From: Imbroritus primus
GTDB lineage: Bacteria > Pseudomonadota > Gammaproteobacteria > Burkholderiales > Burkholderiaceae
DNA: 64,000 bases
Assembly (NCBI GenBank): GCA_000272025.2
Contig: AKCV02000015.1
Coordinates: forward strand, 124,001 to 188,000
Direction: 5' to 3'
The notes beneath the pieces were generated by a model, which saw only the letters and a program-made list of their open reading frames with translations, ran no database searches and was not told the origin of the DNA. Shown piece by piece: positions 53,168 to 63,216 of the stretch. Position 1 is the first letter of the stretch. Each line of letters begins with the position of its first letter. The translations under genes and the position numbers were made by a program.

Positions 53168-53533
53168 ATGGCAAATAACAATATTGGTCCCAAGCGCCTC
53201 GTCGTCGGCGCGCACTACGGTCTGAAGGACTGGCTGTTCCAACGTATCACGGCTGTCATCATGGCCTTGTATACGGTGGTGTTGCTGGTGGCGTTCCTGC
53301 TCGCGCCGGACCGCTCCTACGAAAGCTGGGCTGGCCTGTTCGCCAACCAGTGGATGAAGATCCTGACGTTCCTCTCCATCCTGTCGCTGCTGTATCACGC
53401 GTGGATTGGCGTACGCGACATCTGGATGGACTATGTCAAGCCGGTGGCTGTCCGCTTGACGTTGCAAGTATTGACGGCCTTGTGGCTCATCGGTTGCGCG
53501 GGCTACGCAGCACAAATTCTCTGGAGGGTGTAA
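53168..53533 (+). CDS. sdhD: Succinate dehydrogenase hydrophobic membrane anchor
   Basis: A protein of 121 residues with three membrane helices. The second heme ligand His is probably in LYHAWIGVRDIWMDYVKP. LVVGAHYGLKDWLFQRITAV opens the first helix. It lies between sdhC and sdhA with spacers of 10 and 3 bp, as expected for a single operon. Confidence 0.95.
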   Translation: MANNNIGPKRLVVGAHYGLKDWLFQRITAVIMALYTVVLLVAFLLAPDRSYESWAGLFANQWMKILTFLSILSLLYHAWIGVRDIWMDYVKPVAVRLTLQVLTALWLIGCAGYAAQILWRV

Positions 53534-53536
53534 TTC

Positions 53537-55315
53537 ATGGTCGCAGTCAAGACTGGCTTGCCGCGTCGTCGTTTCGACGTGGTGATCGTCGGGGCCGGCG
53601 GTGCAGGGATGCGCGCTTCGCTCCAGTTGGCAGAGGCAGGCCTCAATGTGGCCGTGCTCTCCAAGGTTTTCCCGACCCGCTCGCACACCGTGGCGGCGCA
53701 GGGCGGTATCGGTGCCTCGCTCGGCAACATGAGCGAAGACAACTGGCACTATCACTTCTACGACACCATCAAGGGCTCCGACTGGCTCGGCGACCAGGAT
53801 GCGATCGAATTCATGTGCCGCGAAGCACCCAAGGTGGTGTACGAGCTCGAGCACTTCGGCATGCCGTTCGACCGCAACCCCGATGGCACGATCTACCAGC
53901 GTCCGTTTGGCGGCCACACGGCCAACTACGGTGAAAAGCCTGTCCAGCGCGCCTGCGCGGCGGCCGACCGCACCGGCCATGCGCTGCTGCACACGCTGTA
54001 CCAGCGCAACGTGCGCGCCAAGACCCACTTCTTCGTCGAATGGATGGCGCTCGACCTGATCCGCGACGCGGACGGCGACGTGCTCGGCGTGACGGCGCTC
54101 GAAATGGAAACCGGCGAGGTCTACATCCTCGAAGCCAAGTGCACGCTGTTCGCCACGGGCGGCGCAGGCCGGATCTATGGCGCCTCGACCAATGCCTTCA
54201 TCAATACCGGTGACGGCCTCGGCATGGCGGCACGCGCCGGCATTCCGCTCGAAGACATGGAGTTCTGGCAGTTCCACCCGACCGGCGTGGCTGGCGCGGG
54301 CGTGCTGATCACCGAAGGCGTGCGCGGCGAAGGCGGTATCCTGCGTAACAAGGACGGCGAACGCTTCATGGAGCGCTATGCCCCGACGCTGAAGGATCTG
54401 GCGCCGCGTGACTTTGTGTCGCGCTCGATGGACCAGGAAATCAAGGAAGGCCGTGGTTGCGGCCCGAACGGCGATTATGTGCTGCTGGACCTGACGCACG
54501 TGGGTGCGGATACGATCAACAAGCGCCTGCCGTCGATCCGCGAGATTGGCCTGAAGTTCGCCAACGTGGACTGTATCAAGGAGCCGATCCCCGTCGTGCC
54601 GACCATCCACTACCAGATGGGTGGCATCCCGACGAATATTCATGGCCAGGTCGTGGCGCCGAAGAACGGCAACCCGAACGAAGTCATCAACGGTTTCTAC
54701 GCCATTGGCGAATGCTCGTGCGTTTCCGTGCACGGCGCGAATCGCCTGGGCACGAACTCGCTGCTCGACCTCGTGGTGTTCGGCCGTGCCGCCGGCAACC
54801 ACATCGTGGCGACCGCGCTCAAGCAGAAGGAGCACAAGCCGCTGCCGGCCGATGCCGCTGACTTTACGCTCGCACGCCTGGCCAAGCTCGACAGCTCGAC
54901 GTCGGGCGAATATGCCCAGGATATCGCCAACGACATTCGCCGCACGATGCAGACGCATGCCGGCGTGTTCCGCACGCAGGCGCTGATGGACGAGGGCGTG
55001 AAACAGATCGCTGAAGTGTCGAAGCGCGTGGGCGACATCCACCTGAAGGACAAGTCGCAGGTGTTCAACACTGCGCGGGTCGAGGCGCTGGAAGTGGCCA
55101 ACCTGATCGAAGTCGCCAACGCCACCATGGTGTCGGCCGCAGCCCGTCAGGAGTCGCGTGGTGCGCATGCGCACAGCGACAAGCCGAACCGCGATGATGA
55201 AAACTGGTTGAAGCACACGCTGTGGTACAGCGAAGGCAACCGCCTTGAATACAAGCCGGTCAAGATGCAGCCGCTGACGGCTGAGAGCGTCCCGCCGAAA
55301 GCCCGTACCTTCTAA
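53537..55315 (+). CDS. sdhA: Succinate dehydrogenase flavoprotein subunit
   Basis: A protein of 592 residues. FAD domain: VIVGAGGAGMRASLQLAEAG; covalent flavin His in TRSHTVAAQGGIGASLGN; substrate and proton-relay residues in QFHPTGVAGAGVLITEG and HGANRLGTNSLLDLVVFG. It oxidises succinate to fumarate on the cytosolic side of the inner membrane. The C-terminal helical domain is complete. Confidence 0.99.
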   Translation: MVAVKTGLPRRRFDVVIVGAGGAGMRASLQLAEAGLNVAVLSKVFPTRSHTVAAQGGIGASLGNMSEDNWHYHFYDTIKGSDWLGDQDAIEFMCREAPKVVYELEHFGMPFDRNPDGTIYQRPFGGHTANYGEKPVQRACAAADRTGHALLHTLYQRNVRAKTHFFVEWMALDLIRDADGDVLGVTALEMETGEVYILEAKCTLFATGGAGRIYGASTNAFINTGDGLGMAARAGIPLEDMEFWQFHPTGVAGAGVLITEGVRGEGGILRNKDGERFMERYAPTLKDLAPRDFVSRSMDQEIKEGRGCGPNGDYVLLDLTHVGADTINKRLPSIREIGLKFANVDCIKEPIPVVPTIHYQMGGIPTNIHGQVVAPKNGNPNEVINGFYAIGECSCVSVHGANRLGTNSLLDLVVFGRAAGNHIVATALKQKEHKPLPADAADFTLARLAKLDSSTSGEYAQDIANDIRRTMQTHAGVFRTQALMDEGVKQIAEVSKRVGDIHLKDKSQVFNTARVEALEVANLIEVANATMVSAAARQESRGAHAHSDKPNRDDENWLKHTLWYSEGNRLEYKPVKMQPLTAESVPPKARTF

Positions 55316-55334
55316 GCGTGGGAGAGATCACATT

Positions 55335-56036
55335 ATGAAACGTATCTTTGAAGTTTATCGTTACGATCCCGATCAGGATTCCGCGCCGCGCATGCAGACG
55401 TATGAGCTTGAGCTCGACGGCCATGAGCGCATGCTGCTCGACGCGCTGGTCAAGCTGAAGAAGCTCGACGAGACGATCGCTTTCCGTCGCTCCTGCCGCG
55501 AAGGCGTGTGCGGTTCTGACGCCATGAATATCAATGGCAAGAATGGTCTGGCCTGCCTGACCAATATGCGCGAACTGCCCGAAAAAATCGTGCTGCGTCC
55601 GCTGCCTGGCCTGCCCGTAGTGCGCGACCTGATCGTCGACATGACGCAGTTCTTCAAGCAGTACAATTCGATCAAGCCGTACCTCATCAACGACAATCCG
55701 CCGCCCGAGAAAGAGCGGCTGCAGTCGCCCGAGGAACGTGACGAGCTCGATGGCCTGTACGAGTGCATTCTGTGCGCAAGCTGCTCGACGTCGTGCCCGT
55801 CGTTCTGGTGGAATCCGGACAAGTTCGTCGGCCCCGCCGGCCTGCTGCAGGCCTATCGCTTCATCGCCGACTCGCGCGACGAAGCCACCAGCGAACGCCT
55901 GGACAACCTTGAGGATCCGTACCGCCTGTTCCGCTGCCACAGCATCATGAACTGTGTGGATGTGTGTCCGAAGGGACTCAACCCGACCAAGGCCATCGGC
56001 AAAATCAAGGAGCTGATGGTCCGCCGCGCGGTCTAA
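55335..56036 (+). CDS. sdhB: Succinate dehydrogenase iron-sulfur subunit
   Basis: A protein of 233 residues. The ligands for [2Fe-2S] are CREGVCGSDAMNING plus a later Cys; for [4Fe-4S] CASCSTSCPSFWW; for [3Fe-4S] CVDVCPKGLNPTKA. It carries electrons from SdhA to quinone. A 182-bp gap to sdhE contains a distant GCGGGTTTT/AAAACCCGC pair (56059-56067, 56154-56162). Confidence 0.98.
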   Translation: MKRIFEVYRYDPDQDSAPRMQTYELELDGHERMLLDALVKLKKLDETIAFRRSCREGVCGSDAMNINGKNGLACLTNMRELPEKIVLRPLPGLPVVRDLIVDMTQFFKQYNSIKPYLINDNPPPEKERLQSPEERDELDGLYECILCASCSTSCPSFWWNPDKFVGPAGLLQAYRFIADSRDEATSERLDNLEDPYRLFRCHSIMNCVDVCPKGLNPTKAIGKIKELMVRRAV

Positions 56037-56218
56037 GGGGCGATGCGATCGGAGTGACGCGGGTTTTCTGAAGTGGCTGCGCCGTACGCCTGTACGGATC
56101 CGTCGCTACCGGACCCATCGTTCATTCTGATCGGCCCCTGGGGTCGCAAGGCAAAAACCCGCCGCCTGGGGTTCCGTGTTGACGGGGCGGCCAGATGGCG
56201 GGTTTGCAAGGAAGACGC

Positions 56219-56515
56219 ATGACTGAACCAGCTCTCCCCGGGACACCGGGATTTTCGCACCAGTCCGATCCGCGCCGGCGCGCGCGGCTGCGGTGGCGTG
56301 CGCGACGCGGATTGCTGGAGAACGACCTGATTATCGAGCGGTTCTTCAACCGCTACGAAACCGAATTGTCCGATACGGACATTGAAGCGCTCGACCGGAT
56401 TCTCGATCTGCCCGATTACGAGTTGATGGACCTGTTGCTTGAGCGCAAGCAACTCGAGCCGCCCCTCGATACTCCTGAGATTCGCAAGCTGCTGACACAG
56501 CTGCGCTCAGTCTGA
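56219..56515 (+). CDS. sdhE: FAD assembly factor SdhE
   Basis: A protein of 98 residues of the SdhE/YgfY family, promoting covalent flavinylation of SdhA. The hallmark RGLLEND (RGxxE) is present in [19 protein letters not shown], followed by [16 protein letters not shown] 56219 has GGAAGA upstream. Its place between sdhB and gltA is typical. Confidence 0.95.
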   Translation: MTEPALPGTPGFSHQSDPRRRARLRWRARRGLLENDLIIERFFNRYETELSDTDIEALDRILDLPDYELMDLLLERKQLEPPLDTPEIRKLLTQLRSV

Positions 56516-56558
56516 GTATCAGACCTTAAACATTAATAGCATGAAGAAGGAACGAGAC

Positions 56559-57860
56559 ATGACGCCGTCCGAAGTGAAAGCCACACTATCGTTTTCCGAT
56601 GGTACGCCGAGCGTTGACATGCCCATGTACAAGGGCACTGTCGGGCCGGATGTAATTGATATCCGGAAGCTGTACGGTCAGACCGGCAAGTTCACGTATG
56701 ACCCGGGTTTCATGTCCACGGCTTCGTGCAACTCGAAGATAACCTATATCGATGGTGATAAAGGTGAACTTTTGTATCGCGGCTACCCGATCGAACAGCT
56801 GGCCGTGAACTGCGACTTCCTCGAAGTCTGCTACCTGCTGCTGAAGGGTGAACTGCCGAACGCCAAGCAGAAAGAAGAGTTCGTGGATACGGTCATGCAC
56901 CACACCATGGTGCACGAGCAGATGCAGCTCTTCATGCGCGGCTTCCGCCGCGATGCGCACCCGATGGCGGTGCTGACGGGCCTGGTGGGCGGCATGAGCG
57001 CGTTCTACCACGACGCCATGGACATTGCCGATCCGCATCAGCGCGAAATCTCGGCCATCCGCCTGATCGCCAAGATGCCGACCCTGGTGGCGATGTCCTA
57101 CAAGTACAACATCGGCCAGCCGTACATCTACCCGCAGAACAACCTGTCGTACACCGGCAACTTCATGCGCATGATGTTCGGTACGCCGTGCGAAGACTAC
57201 AAGGTCAACCCGGTGCTCGAGCGCGCCCTCGACCGTATCTTCATCCTGCACGCCGACCACGAACAGAATGCTTCTACCTCGACCGTGCGTCTGGCCGGTT
57301 CGTCGGGTACCAACCCGTTTGCCGCCATCGCCTCGGGCGTGGCCTGCCTGTGGGGTCCGGCTCACGGCGGTGCGAACGAAGCCGCGCTCAACATGCTCGA
57401 GCAGATCGGCAGCGTTGACAACATCAGCGAGTTCGTCAAGCAGGTCAAGGACAAGAACAGCGGCGTGCGCCTGATGGGCTTTGGCCATCGCGTGTACAAG
57501 AACTACGACCCGCGTGCCAAGCTGATGCGCGAAACCTGCCACGAAGTGCTGGGCGAACTGGGTCTGGAAAACGATCCGCTGTTCAAGCTGGCCATGCAGC
57601 TCGAGAAGATCGCGCTGGAAGACGAATACTTCGTCAGCCGCAAGCTGTACCCGAATGTCGACTTCTACTCGGGCATCGTGCAGCGCGCGCTGGGCATCCC
57701 GACGTCGCTGTTCACCTGTATCTTCGCCCTGGCGCGTACCGTCGGCTGGATCGCGCAGTGGGAAGAGATGATCACCGATCCGGAATACAAGATCGGCCGT
57801 CCGCGCCAGCTGTTCGTTGGCGCCGTGTCACGCGACGTGCCGGAGATCGGCAAGCGCTGA
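56559..57860 (+). CDS. gltA: Citrate synthase (type II)
   Basis: A protein of 433 residues, condensing acetyl-CoA with oxaloacetate. Active-site residues are in [27 protein letters not shown] and [14 protein letters not shown], with the catalytic Asp near the C-terminus ([10 protein letters not shown]). The length and N-terminal beta domain mark the hexameric, NADH-sensitive Gram-negative type. ATG 56559 ([14 protein letters not shown]) is chosen with GAAGGAAC upstream; another ATG is six codons earlier. Confidence 0.98.
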   Translation: MTPSEVKATLSFSDGTPSVDMPMYKGTVGPDVIDIRKLYGQTGKFTYDPGFMSTASCNSKITYIDGDKGELLYRGYPIEQLAVNCDFLEVCYLLLKGELPNAKQKEEFVDTVMHHTMVHEQMQLFMRGFRRDAHPMAVLTGLVGGMSAFYHDAMDIADPHQREISAIRLIAKMPTLVAMSYKYNIGQPYIYPQNNLSYTGNFMRMMFGTPCEDYKVNPVLERALDRIFILHADHEQNASTSTVRLAGSSGTNPFAAIASGVACLWGPAHGGANEAALNMLEQIGSVDNISEFVKQVKDKNSGVRLMGFGHRVYKNYDPRAKLMRETCHEVLGELGLENDPLFKLAMQLEKIALEDEYFVSRKLYPNVDFYSGIVQRALGIPTSLFTCIFALARTVGWIAQWEEMITDPEYKIGRPRQLFVGAVSRDVPEIGKR

Positions 57861-57885
57861 TTCCCCTCCGGGCGTCATGTCTCTG

Positions 57886-57921
57886 AACCCCTGTGGGCCG
57901 TCAGGCCGCAGGGGTTTTTTT
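57886..57921 (+). terminator. Rho-independent terminator after gltA
   Basis: Stem AACCCCTG (57886-57893) / CAGGGGTT (57909-57916), then a run of Ts. It ends the sdh-gltA unit. Confidence 0.92.
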
Positions 57922-58018
57922 GTGCCTGTTTCCTGTGCTTTTTTCCCGGCAGCGAAACCCCTTATCGCGAACCACGGCAGGCTGGAGTCCATTCCGGGGC
58001 GTCGCGCATGAGGCCGTA

Positions 58019-58027
58019 TGGCATAAT
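58019..58027 (+). promoter_or_regulatory. Possible extended -10 promoter of leuC
   Basis: TGGCATAAT is an extended -10 (TG-n-CATAAT), 96 bp before leuC. No -35 is evident. No Leu-rich leader ORF was found between it and leuC, in contrast to leuA. Confidence 0.4.
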
Positions 58028-58122
58028 CAAACGGTCCCCAATCATGGTTCCGACCGGCATCGCCGCACGCTGCCTGCAGGGTAGCGCAACGGGCGGATAA
58101 GTGCCGGTTTCCCGATTTCATC

Positions 58123-59532
58123 ATGGCAAAAACACTCTACGACAAACTCTGGGATGCACACGTCGTGCATGTGGAAGACGATGGCACCACGGTGCTCTAT
58201 ATCGATCGCCAACTGCTGCACGAAGTCACCAGTCCGCAGGCTTTCGAAGGCCTGAAAATGGCGGATCGCCCGGTATGGCGTATCAGCGCCAACCTGGCCG
58301 TGTCCGACCATAACGTGCCGACCACCGATCGCAGCCATGGCATTGCCGATCCGGTGTCCAAACTGCAGGTCGATACGCTCGATGCCAACTGCGATGCATT
58401 CGGTATCACCCAGTTCAAGATGAACGACCGTCGCCAGGGCATTGTGCATGTCATCGGTCCGGAACAGGGCGCGACCCTCCCCGGCATGACGGTGGTGTGT
58501 GGCGATTCGCATACCAGCACGCACGGCGCGTTCGGTGCGCTGGCATTCGGCATCGGCACGTCGGAAGTGGAGCACGTGCTGGCGACGCAGACGCTGCTGA
58601 TGAAAAAGAGCAAGAACATGCTCGTCAGCGTGGAGGGCGTGCTGCCACGCGGCTGCACGGCCAAGGACATCGTGCTGGCCGTGATCGGCAAGATCGGCAC
58701 GGCGGGCGGTACCGGCTACACCATCGAGTTCGCCGGCTCGGCCATTCGCGGCCTCACCATGGAAGGTCGCATGACGGTCTGCAACATGGCCATCGAGGCT
58801 GGTGCGCGCGCTGGCCTGGTGGCGGTGGACGACACCACGCTCGAGTACGTGAAAAACCGCCCGTTCGCTCCGAGCGGTCCGGAGTTCGAGCAGGCTGTGC
58901 AGTACTGGCGGACGCTGCACAGCGACGAAGGCGCGCATTTCGACCGCGTCGTGCAGCTGCGCGCCGAGGACATCCGTCCGCAAGTCAGCTGGGGCACGTC
59001 GCCGGAAATGGTGGTGAGCATCGAGGACCGCGTGCCGGATCCCGATAAGGAAAAGGATCCGAACAAGCGCAGTGCCATGGAGCGTGCGCTCGCCTATATG
59101 GGCCTCCAGCCGAACGTGCCGGTGACGGATATCCGGATCGACAAGGTCTTCATCGGCTCGTGCACCAACAGCCGCATCGAAGATATGCGCGCCGCCGCTT
59201 GGGTAGTGCAGAAGCTGGGCCGCAAGCTCGCATCCAACGTCAAGCTGGCGATGGTCGTGCCGGGCTCGGGCCTGGTCAAGGAACAAGCCGAGCGCGAAGG
59301 CCTGGACAAGATCTTCGTCGCGGCTGGATTCGAATGGCGCGAGCCGGGCTGCTCGATGTGCCTGGCCATGAACGCCGACCGCCTCGATCCGGGCGAGCGC
59401 TGCGCCTCGACCTCGAACCGCAATTTCGAGGGCCGCCAGGGTGCCGGCGGCCGCACGCATCTGGTCAGTCCTGCGATGGCGGCGGCTGCTGCCATCGAGG
59501 GTCACTTCGTCGATGTCCGTAAACTGGTCTAA
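58123..59532 (+). CDS. leuC: 3-isopropylmalate dehydratase large subunit
   Basis: A protein of 469 residues of the aconitase family, with LeuD isomerising 2- to 3-isopropylmalate. The cluster Cys are in [12 protein letters not shown] and [28 protein letters not shown] is conserved. It heads leuC-entericidin-leuD-leuB, a single plus-strand unit with short gaps. Confidence 0.98.
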   Translation: MAKTLYDKLWDAHVVHVEDDGTTVLYIDRQLLHEVTSPQAFEGLKMADRPVWRISANLAVSDHNVPTTDRSHGIADPVSKLQVDTLDANCDAFGITQFKMNDRRQGIVHVIGPEQGATLPGMTVVCGDSHTSTHGAFGALAFGIGTSEVEHVLATQTLLMKKSKNMLVSVEGVLPRGCTAKDIVLAVIGKIGTAGGTGYTIEFAGSAIRGLTMEGRMTVCNMAIEAGARAGLVAVDDTTLEYVKNRPFAPSGPEFEQAVQYWRTLHSDEGAHFDRVVQLRAEDIRPQVSWGTSPEMVVSIEDRVPDPDKEKDPNKRSAMERALAYMGLQPNVPVTDIRIDKVFIGSCTNSRIEDMRAAAWVVQKLGRKLASNVKLAMVVPGSGLVKEQAEREGLDKIFVAAGFEWREPGCSMCLAMNADRLDPGERCASTSNRNFEGRQGAGGRTHLVSPAMAAAAAIEGHFVDVRKLV

Positions 59533-59548
59533 GTTCAAGGAGACAAGA

Positions 59549-59671
59549 GTGAAACGCTTCTTCCTTTCCCTGCTGACGCTTGCCGTGCTGGCGGGCTGCA
59601 ACACCATGGCTGGCCTCGGTCGCGATACCCAGGCAGCGGGCCAGAAACTCGAGAATGCCGCCAAGCGCTGA
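59549..59671 (+). CDS. Entericidin A/B family lipoprotein
   Basis: A small protein of 40 residues with a GTG start after AAGGAGA. The hydrophobic signal ends in a lipobox LAGC (LLTLAVLAGCNTM); the mature part is only about 24 residues (GLGRDTQAAGQKLENAAKR), the entericidin pattern. In E. coli, entericidins are small cell-envelope lipoproteins tied to programmed cell death in stationary phase. It sits in the leu operon between leuC and leuD, an arrangement that I recall from other Burkholderiales. Confidence 0.9.
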   Translation: MKRFFLSLLTLAVLAGCNTMAGLGRDTQAAGQKLENAAKR

Positions 59672-59698
59672 GCGCGGGCGGCACATGAAGGTCGAATG

Positions 59699-60349
59699 AT
59701 GGAAAAATTTGTATTGCATACGGGGCTGGTCGCGCCCCTTGATCGCGAGAACGTCGATACCGATGCGATCATCCCGAAGCAGTTTCTCAAGTCGATCAAG
59801 CGGACCGGCTTCGGTCCCAACCTGTTCGACGAATGGCGCTACAAAGATGTCGGCGAACCCGGTATGGATAACAGCAAGCGCCCGCTGAACCCGGACTTCG
59901 TGCTGAACCAGCCGCGCTACCAGGGCGCTTCGGTGCTGCTGGCACGCAAGAACTTCGGCTGTGGCAGCTCGCGCGAGCACGCGCCTTGGGCGCTCACGCA
60001 ATACGGCTTTCGCGCCATCATCGCGCCGAGCTTCGCCGATATCTTCTTCAACAACAGCTACAAAAACGGATTGCTGCCGATCGTGTTGAGCGAGCAGCAG
60101 GTCGATCACCTGTTCAACGAGACGTTTGCATTCCCGGGCTACCGGGTGACCATCGATCTTGAGCGCCAGTGCGTGGTTGCAGCCGATGGCACGGAATACG
60201 GCTTCGATATCGCGCCGTTCCGCAAGTATTGCCTGCTGAACGGTTTCGATGACATCGGCCTGACGCTGCGCTATGCCGACAAAATCAAGGCCTACGAGGC
60301 CGAGCGCCTCGCGAAGATGCCCTGGCTTGGGCACCGTCTGGTTCGCTGA
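59699..60349 (+). CDS. leuD: 3-isopropylmalate dehydratase small subunit
   Basis: A protein of 216 residues, partner of LeuC. Conserved segments are [33 protein letters not shown] and [17 protein letters not shown]. Two tandem ATGs (59696, 59699) are possible; the second begins MEKFVLHTG. leuB follows after 21 bp. Confidence 0.97.
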   Translation: MEKFVLHTGLVAPLDRENVDTDAIIPKQFLKSIKRTGFGPNLFDEWRYKDVGEPGMDNSKRPLNPDFVLNQPRYQGASVLLARKNFGCGSSREHAPWALTQYGFRAIIAPSFADIFFNNSYKNGLLPIVLSEQQVDHLFNETFAFPGYRVTIDLERQCVVAADGTEYGFDIAPFRKYCLLNGFDDIGLTLRYADKIKAYEAERLAKMPWLGHRLVR

Positions 60350-60370
60350 TCTCTTTTTGCAGGAAGCTTC

Positions 60371-61438
<1,068 letters not shown>

Positions 61439-61593
61439 GGTTGCTGGAGAAGCGATCGGCCGGTTGCGGCGCTGCGGGCTCCCACCGCGCTGTTTCGATC
61501 GCCGCTTCGATCACCGTTTCGATCGCGCATCTCCGACGATCCCGGCCGCTGCAAGCGTGCATGCACGGCCAAAAATCGTGTAAACTCGCTGGC
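61439..61593 (+). promoter_or_regulatory. leuB-asd spacer with predicted -10 box
   Basis: A -10-like TAAACT (61581-61586) lies 7 bp before the ATG of the Thr/Ile-rich leader ORF, putting the transcription start at or next to that ATG. No convincing -35 is seen. The segment 61490-61560 has repeated GATC-type motifs (TTTCGATCGCC, CTTCGATCACC, TTTCGATCGCG), meaning unknown. Confidence 0.4.
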
Positions 61594-61722
61594 ATGGTCC
61601 GCACCCCGGTTTTTTCCCGTCCCGCTTTCGCCCGTCTCGCAACGGCTGGCGTGACGGCGCGCGGCCATGTCACGATTGCGACGACGATTAAAACCATTAC
61701 CAAGAAAGCGATTACCCGCTAA
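61594..61722 (+). CDS. Thr/Ile-rich leader peptide upstream of asd
   Basis: A 42-residue ORF. Its last 17 residues contain 7 Thr and 4 Ile with three Lys (VTIATTIKTITKKAITR), strongly recalling the enteric thr operon leader ThrL. It lies 83 bp before asd, whose product is the branch precursor of Thr, Met, Ile and Lys. Alternative base pairings follow. There is no ribosome site, and the -10 box suggests a leaderless start. Expression and function are inferred. Confidence 0.65.
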   Translation: MVRTPVFSRPAFARLATAGVTARGHVTIATTIKTITKKAITR

Positions 61723-61724
61723 TC

Positions 61725-61784
61725 GTCCGTCGTGCCCGCAAAATCTTCCCCGGGCGGACACGCCGGGCGAAAAGTGCGGGGAAG
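61725..61784 (+). promoter_or_regulatory. Putative attenuator structures upstream of asd
   Basis: Two mutually exclusive pairings occur after the leader stop. One is GTCC..GCCCG (61725-61738) with CGGGCGGAC (61751-61759). The other is CTTCCCC (61745-61751) with GGGGAAG (61778-61784), enclosing a GGCG/CGCC mini-hairpin. The second is followed by TTCATTC, a weak tail for a terminator. The asd ribosome site GAGGTG starts 12 nt later. Confidence 0.4.
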
Positions 61785-61805
61785 TTCATTCATCTGAGGT
61801 GAATC

Positions 61806-62945
61806 ATGTTAGTAGGTCTCGTGGGTTGGCGCGGGATGGTCGGCAGTGTTCTCATGCAGCGCATGCAGGAAGAGGGCGATTTCGACCATATCGAACCGGT
61901 GTTCTTCAGTACCAGCAATGCTGGCGGCAATGTTCCGCAGATTGGCGGCAAGACCGTCACCAAGAACGAGACCAAGCTCCAGGACGCCAATGACATCGAC
62001 GCGCTCAAGCGCTGCGACGTGATCCTGACCGCGCAGGGCGGCGACTACACTACCGCGGTGTTCCCCAAGCTGCGCGCAGCCGGCTGGAACGGCTACTGGA
62101 TCGATGCCGCTTCCTCGCTGCGCATGCAGGAAGACGCCGTGATCGTGCTTGATCCGGTCAACCAGAACGTTATCAAGGATGCGCTGGCCAAGGGCACCAA
62201 GAACTACATCGGCGGCAACTGCACGGTCAGCTGCATGCTGATGGGCCTCGGCGGTCTGTTTGCCAACGACCTGGTCGAGTGGATGACCTCCATGACCTAC
62301 CAGGCGGCCTCGGGTGGCGGTGCGCAGCACATGCGCGAACTGCTGACCCAGTTCGGCACGCTCAATGCCGCGGTGCGTCCGCTACTCGACGATCCGGCCT
62401 CCGCGATCCTCGAGATCGACCGCCAGATCCTGGCGACCCAGCACGGGCTGTCCGCTGATGAAACCAAGCAGTTCGGCGTGCCGCTGGCCGGCAACCTGAT
62501 TCCCTGGATCGACAAGGACTTGGGCAACGGTGTGTCGCGCGAGGAATGGAAGGGCGGCGCGGAAACCAACAAGATTCTCGGTCGCGGCATCAGCGGCGGT
62601 GCGGCAGCGATCCCGGTCGATGGCCTGTGCGTGCGCATTGGCGCCATGCGTTGCCACTCGCAGGCGCTGACCATCAAGCTGCGCAAGGATGTCCCTCTCG
62701 ACGAGATCACCGGTATGCTGGCGGACCACAATCCGTGGGCCAAGGTGGTGCCAAATACGCGCGAGGCCAGTATGACTGATCTCACGCCGGCTGCGGTGAC
62801 TGGCACGTTGACGATCCCGGTGGGTCGACTGCGCAAGATGCAGATGGGCGGGGAGTATCTCAGCGCCTTTACCGTCGGCGACCAGTTGCTGTGGGGCGCG
62901 GCCGAGCCGCTGCGCCGCATGCTGCGTATCCTGATCGAACGTTGA
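61806..62945 (+). CDS. asd: Aspartate-semialdehyde dehydrogenase
   Basis: A protein of 379 residues, reducing aspartyl phosphate to the semialdehyde with NADPH. Features are the N-terminal [17 protein letters not shown], the catalytic Cys in [15 protein letters not shown], and His in [17 protein letters not shown]; this is the Gram-negative long type. ATG 61806 has GAGGTG upstream. It lies between leuB and fimV. Confidence 0.98.
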   Translation: MLVGLVGWRGMVGSVLMQRMQEEGDFDHIEPVFFSTSNAGGNVPQIGGKTVTKNETKLQDANDIDALKRCDVILTAQGGDYTTAVFPKLRAAGWNGYWIDAASSLRMQEDAVIVLDPVNQNVIKDALAKGTKNYIGGNCTVSCMLMGLGGLFANDLVEWMTSMTYQAASGGGAQHMRELLTQFGTLNAAVRPLLDDPASAILEIDRQILATQHGLSADETKQFGVPLAGNLIPWIDKDLGNGVSREEWKGGAETNKILGRGISGGAAAIPVDGLCVRIGAMRCHSQALTIKLRKDVPLDEITGMLADHNPWAKVVPNTREASMTDLTPAAVTGTLTIPVGRLRKMQMGGEYLSAFTVGDQLLWGAAEPLRRMLRILIER

Positions 62946-63000
62946 TTGCATGCTGATCGAGTGATAACGTTGCTGATAGGCAACAAAACGTTATGATTTG

Positions 63001-63032
63001 CAGAAACGCCGCCCCCTGGGGCGGCGTTTCTG
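63001..63032. terminator. Hairpin terminator region after asd
   Basis: A near-perfect 32-bp palindrome: CAGAAACGCCGCCCC (63001-63015) pairs with 63018-63032. T-rich sequence is limited (TGTATGG), so it may be Rho-aided or an mRNA 3' protector. A weaker ATAACG/CGTTAT fold (62964-62994) lies just before it. Confidence 0.7.
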
Positions 63033-63155
63033 TATGGTCGATACGCATCTGGCAGGTGCGATAGGCCAGAATAGCGGTGAGAAAAAATAGACAGGGGAGG
63101 GCAGGCAATCGCCAGGTGCGGATTGTCCTGCGGCGGGGTCAAGCTCGAGTGCTGC

Positions 63156-63184
63156 TTGCTGCCTATCCCTTGCGATGCTAATTT
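63156..63184 (+). promoter_or_regulatory. Possible fimV promoter
   Basis: -35-like TTGCTG (63156-63161), 17-nt spacer and -10-like TAATTT (63179-63184) with an upstream TGC extension. Each hexamer is weak. Confidence 0.3.
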
Positions 63185-63216
63185 CGCTGTGCACATTTGA
63201 TCAGACGGAGCAAAAG

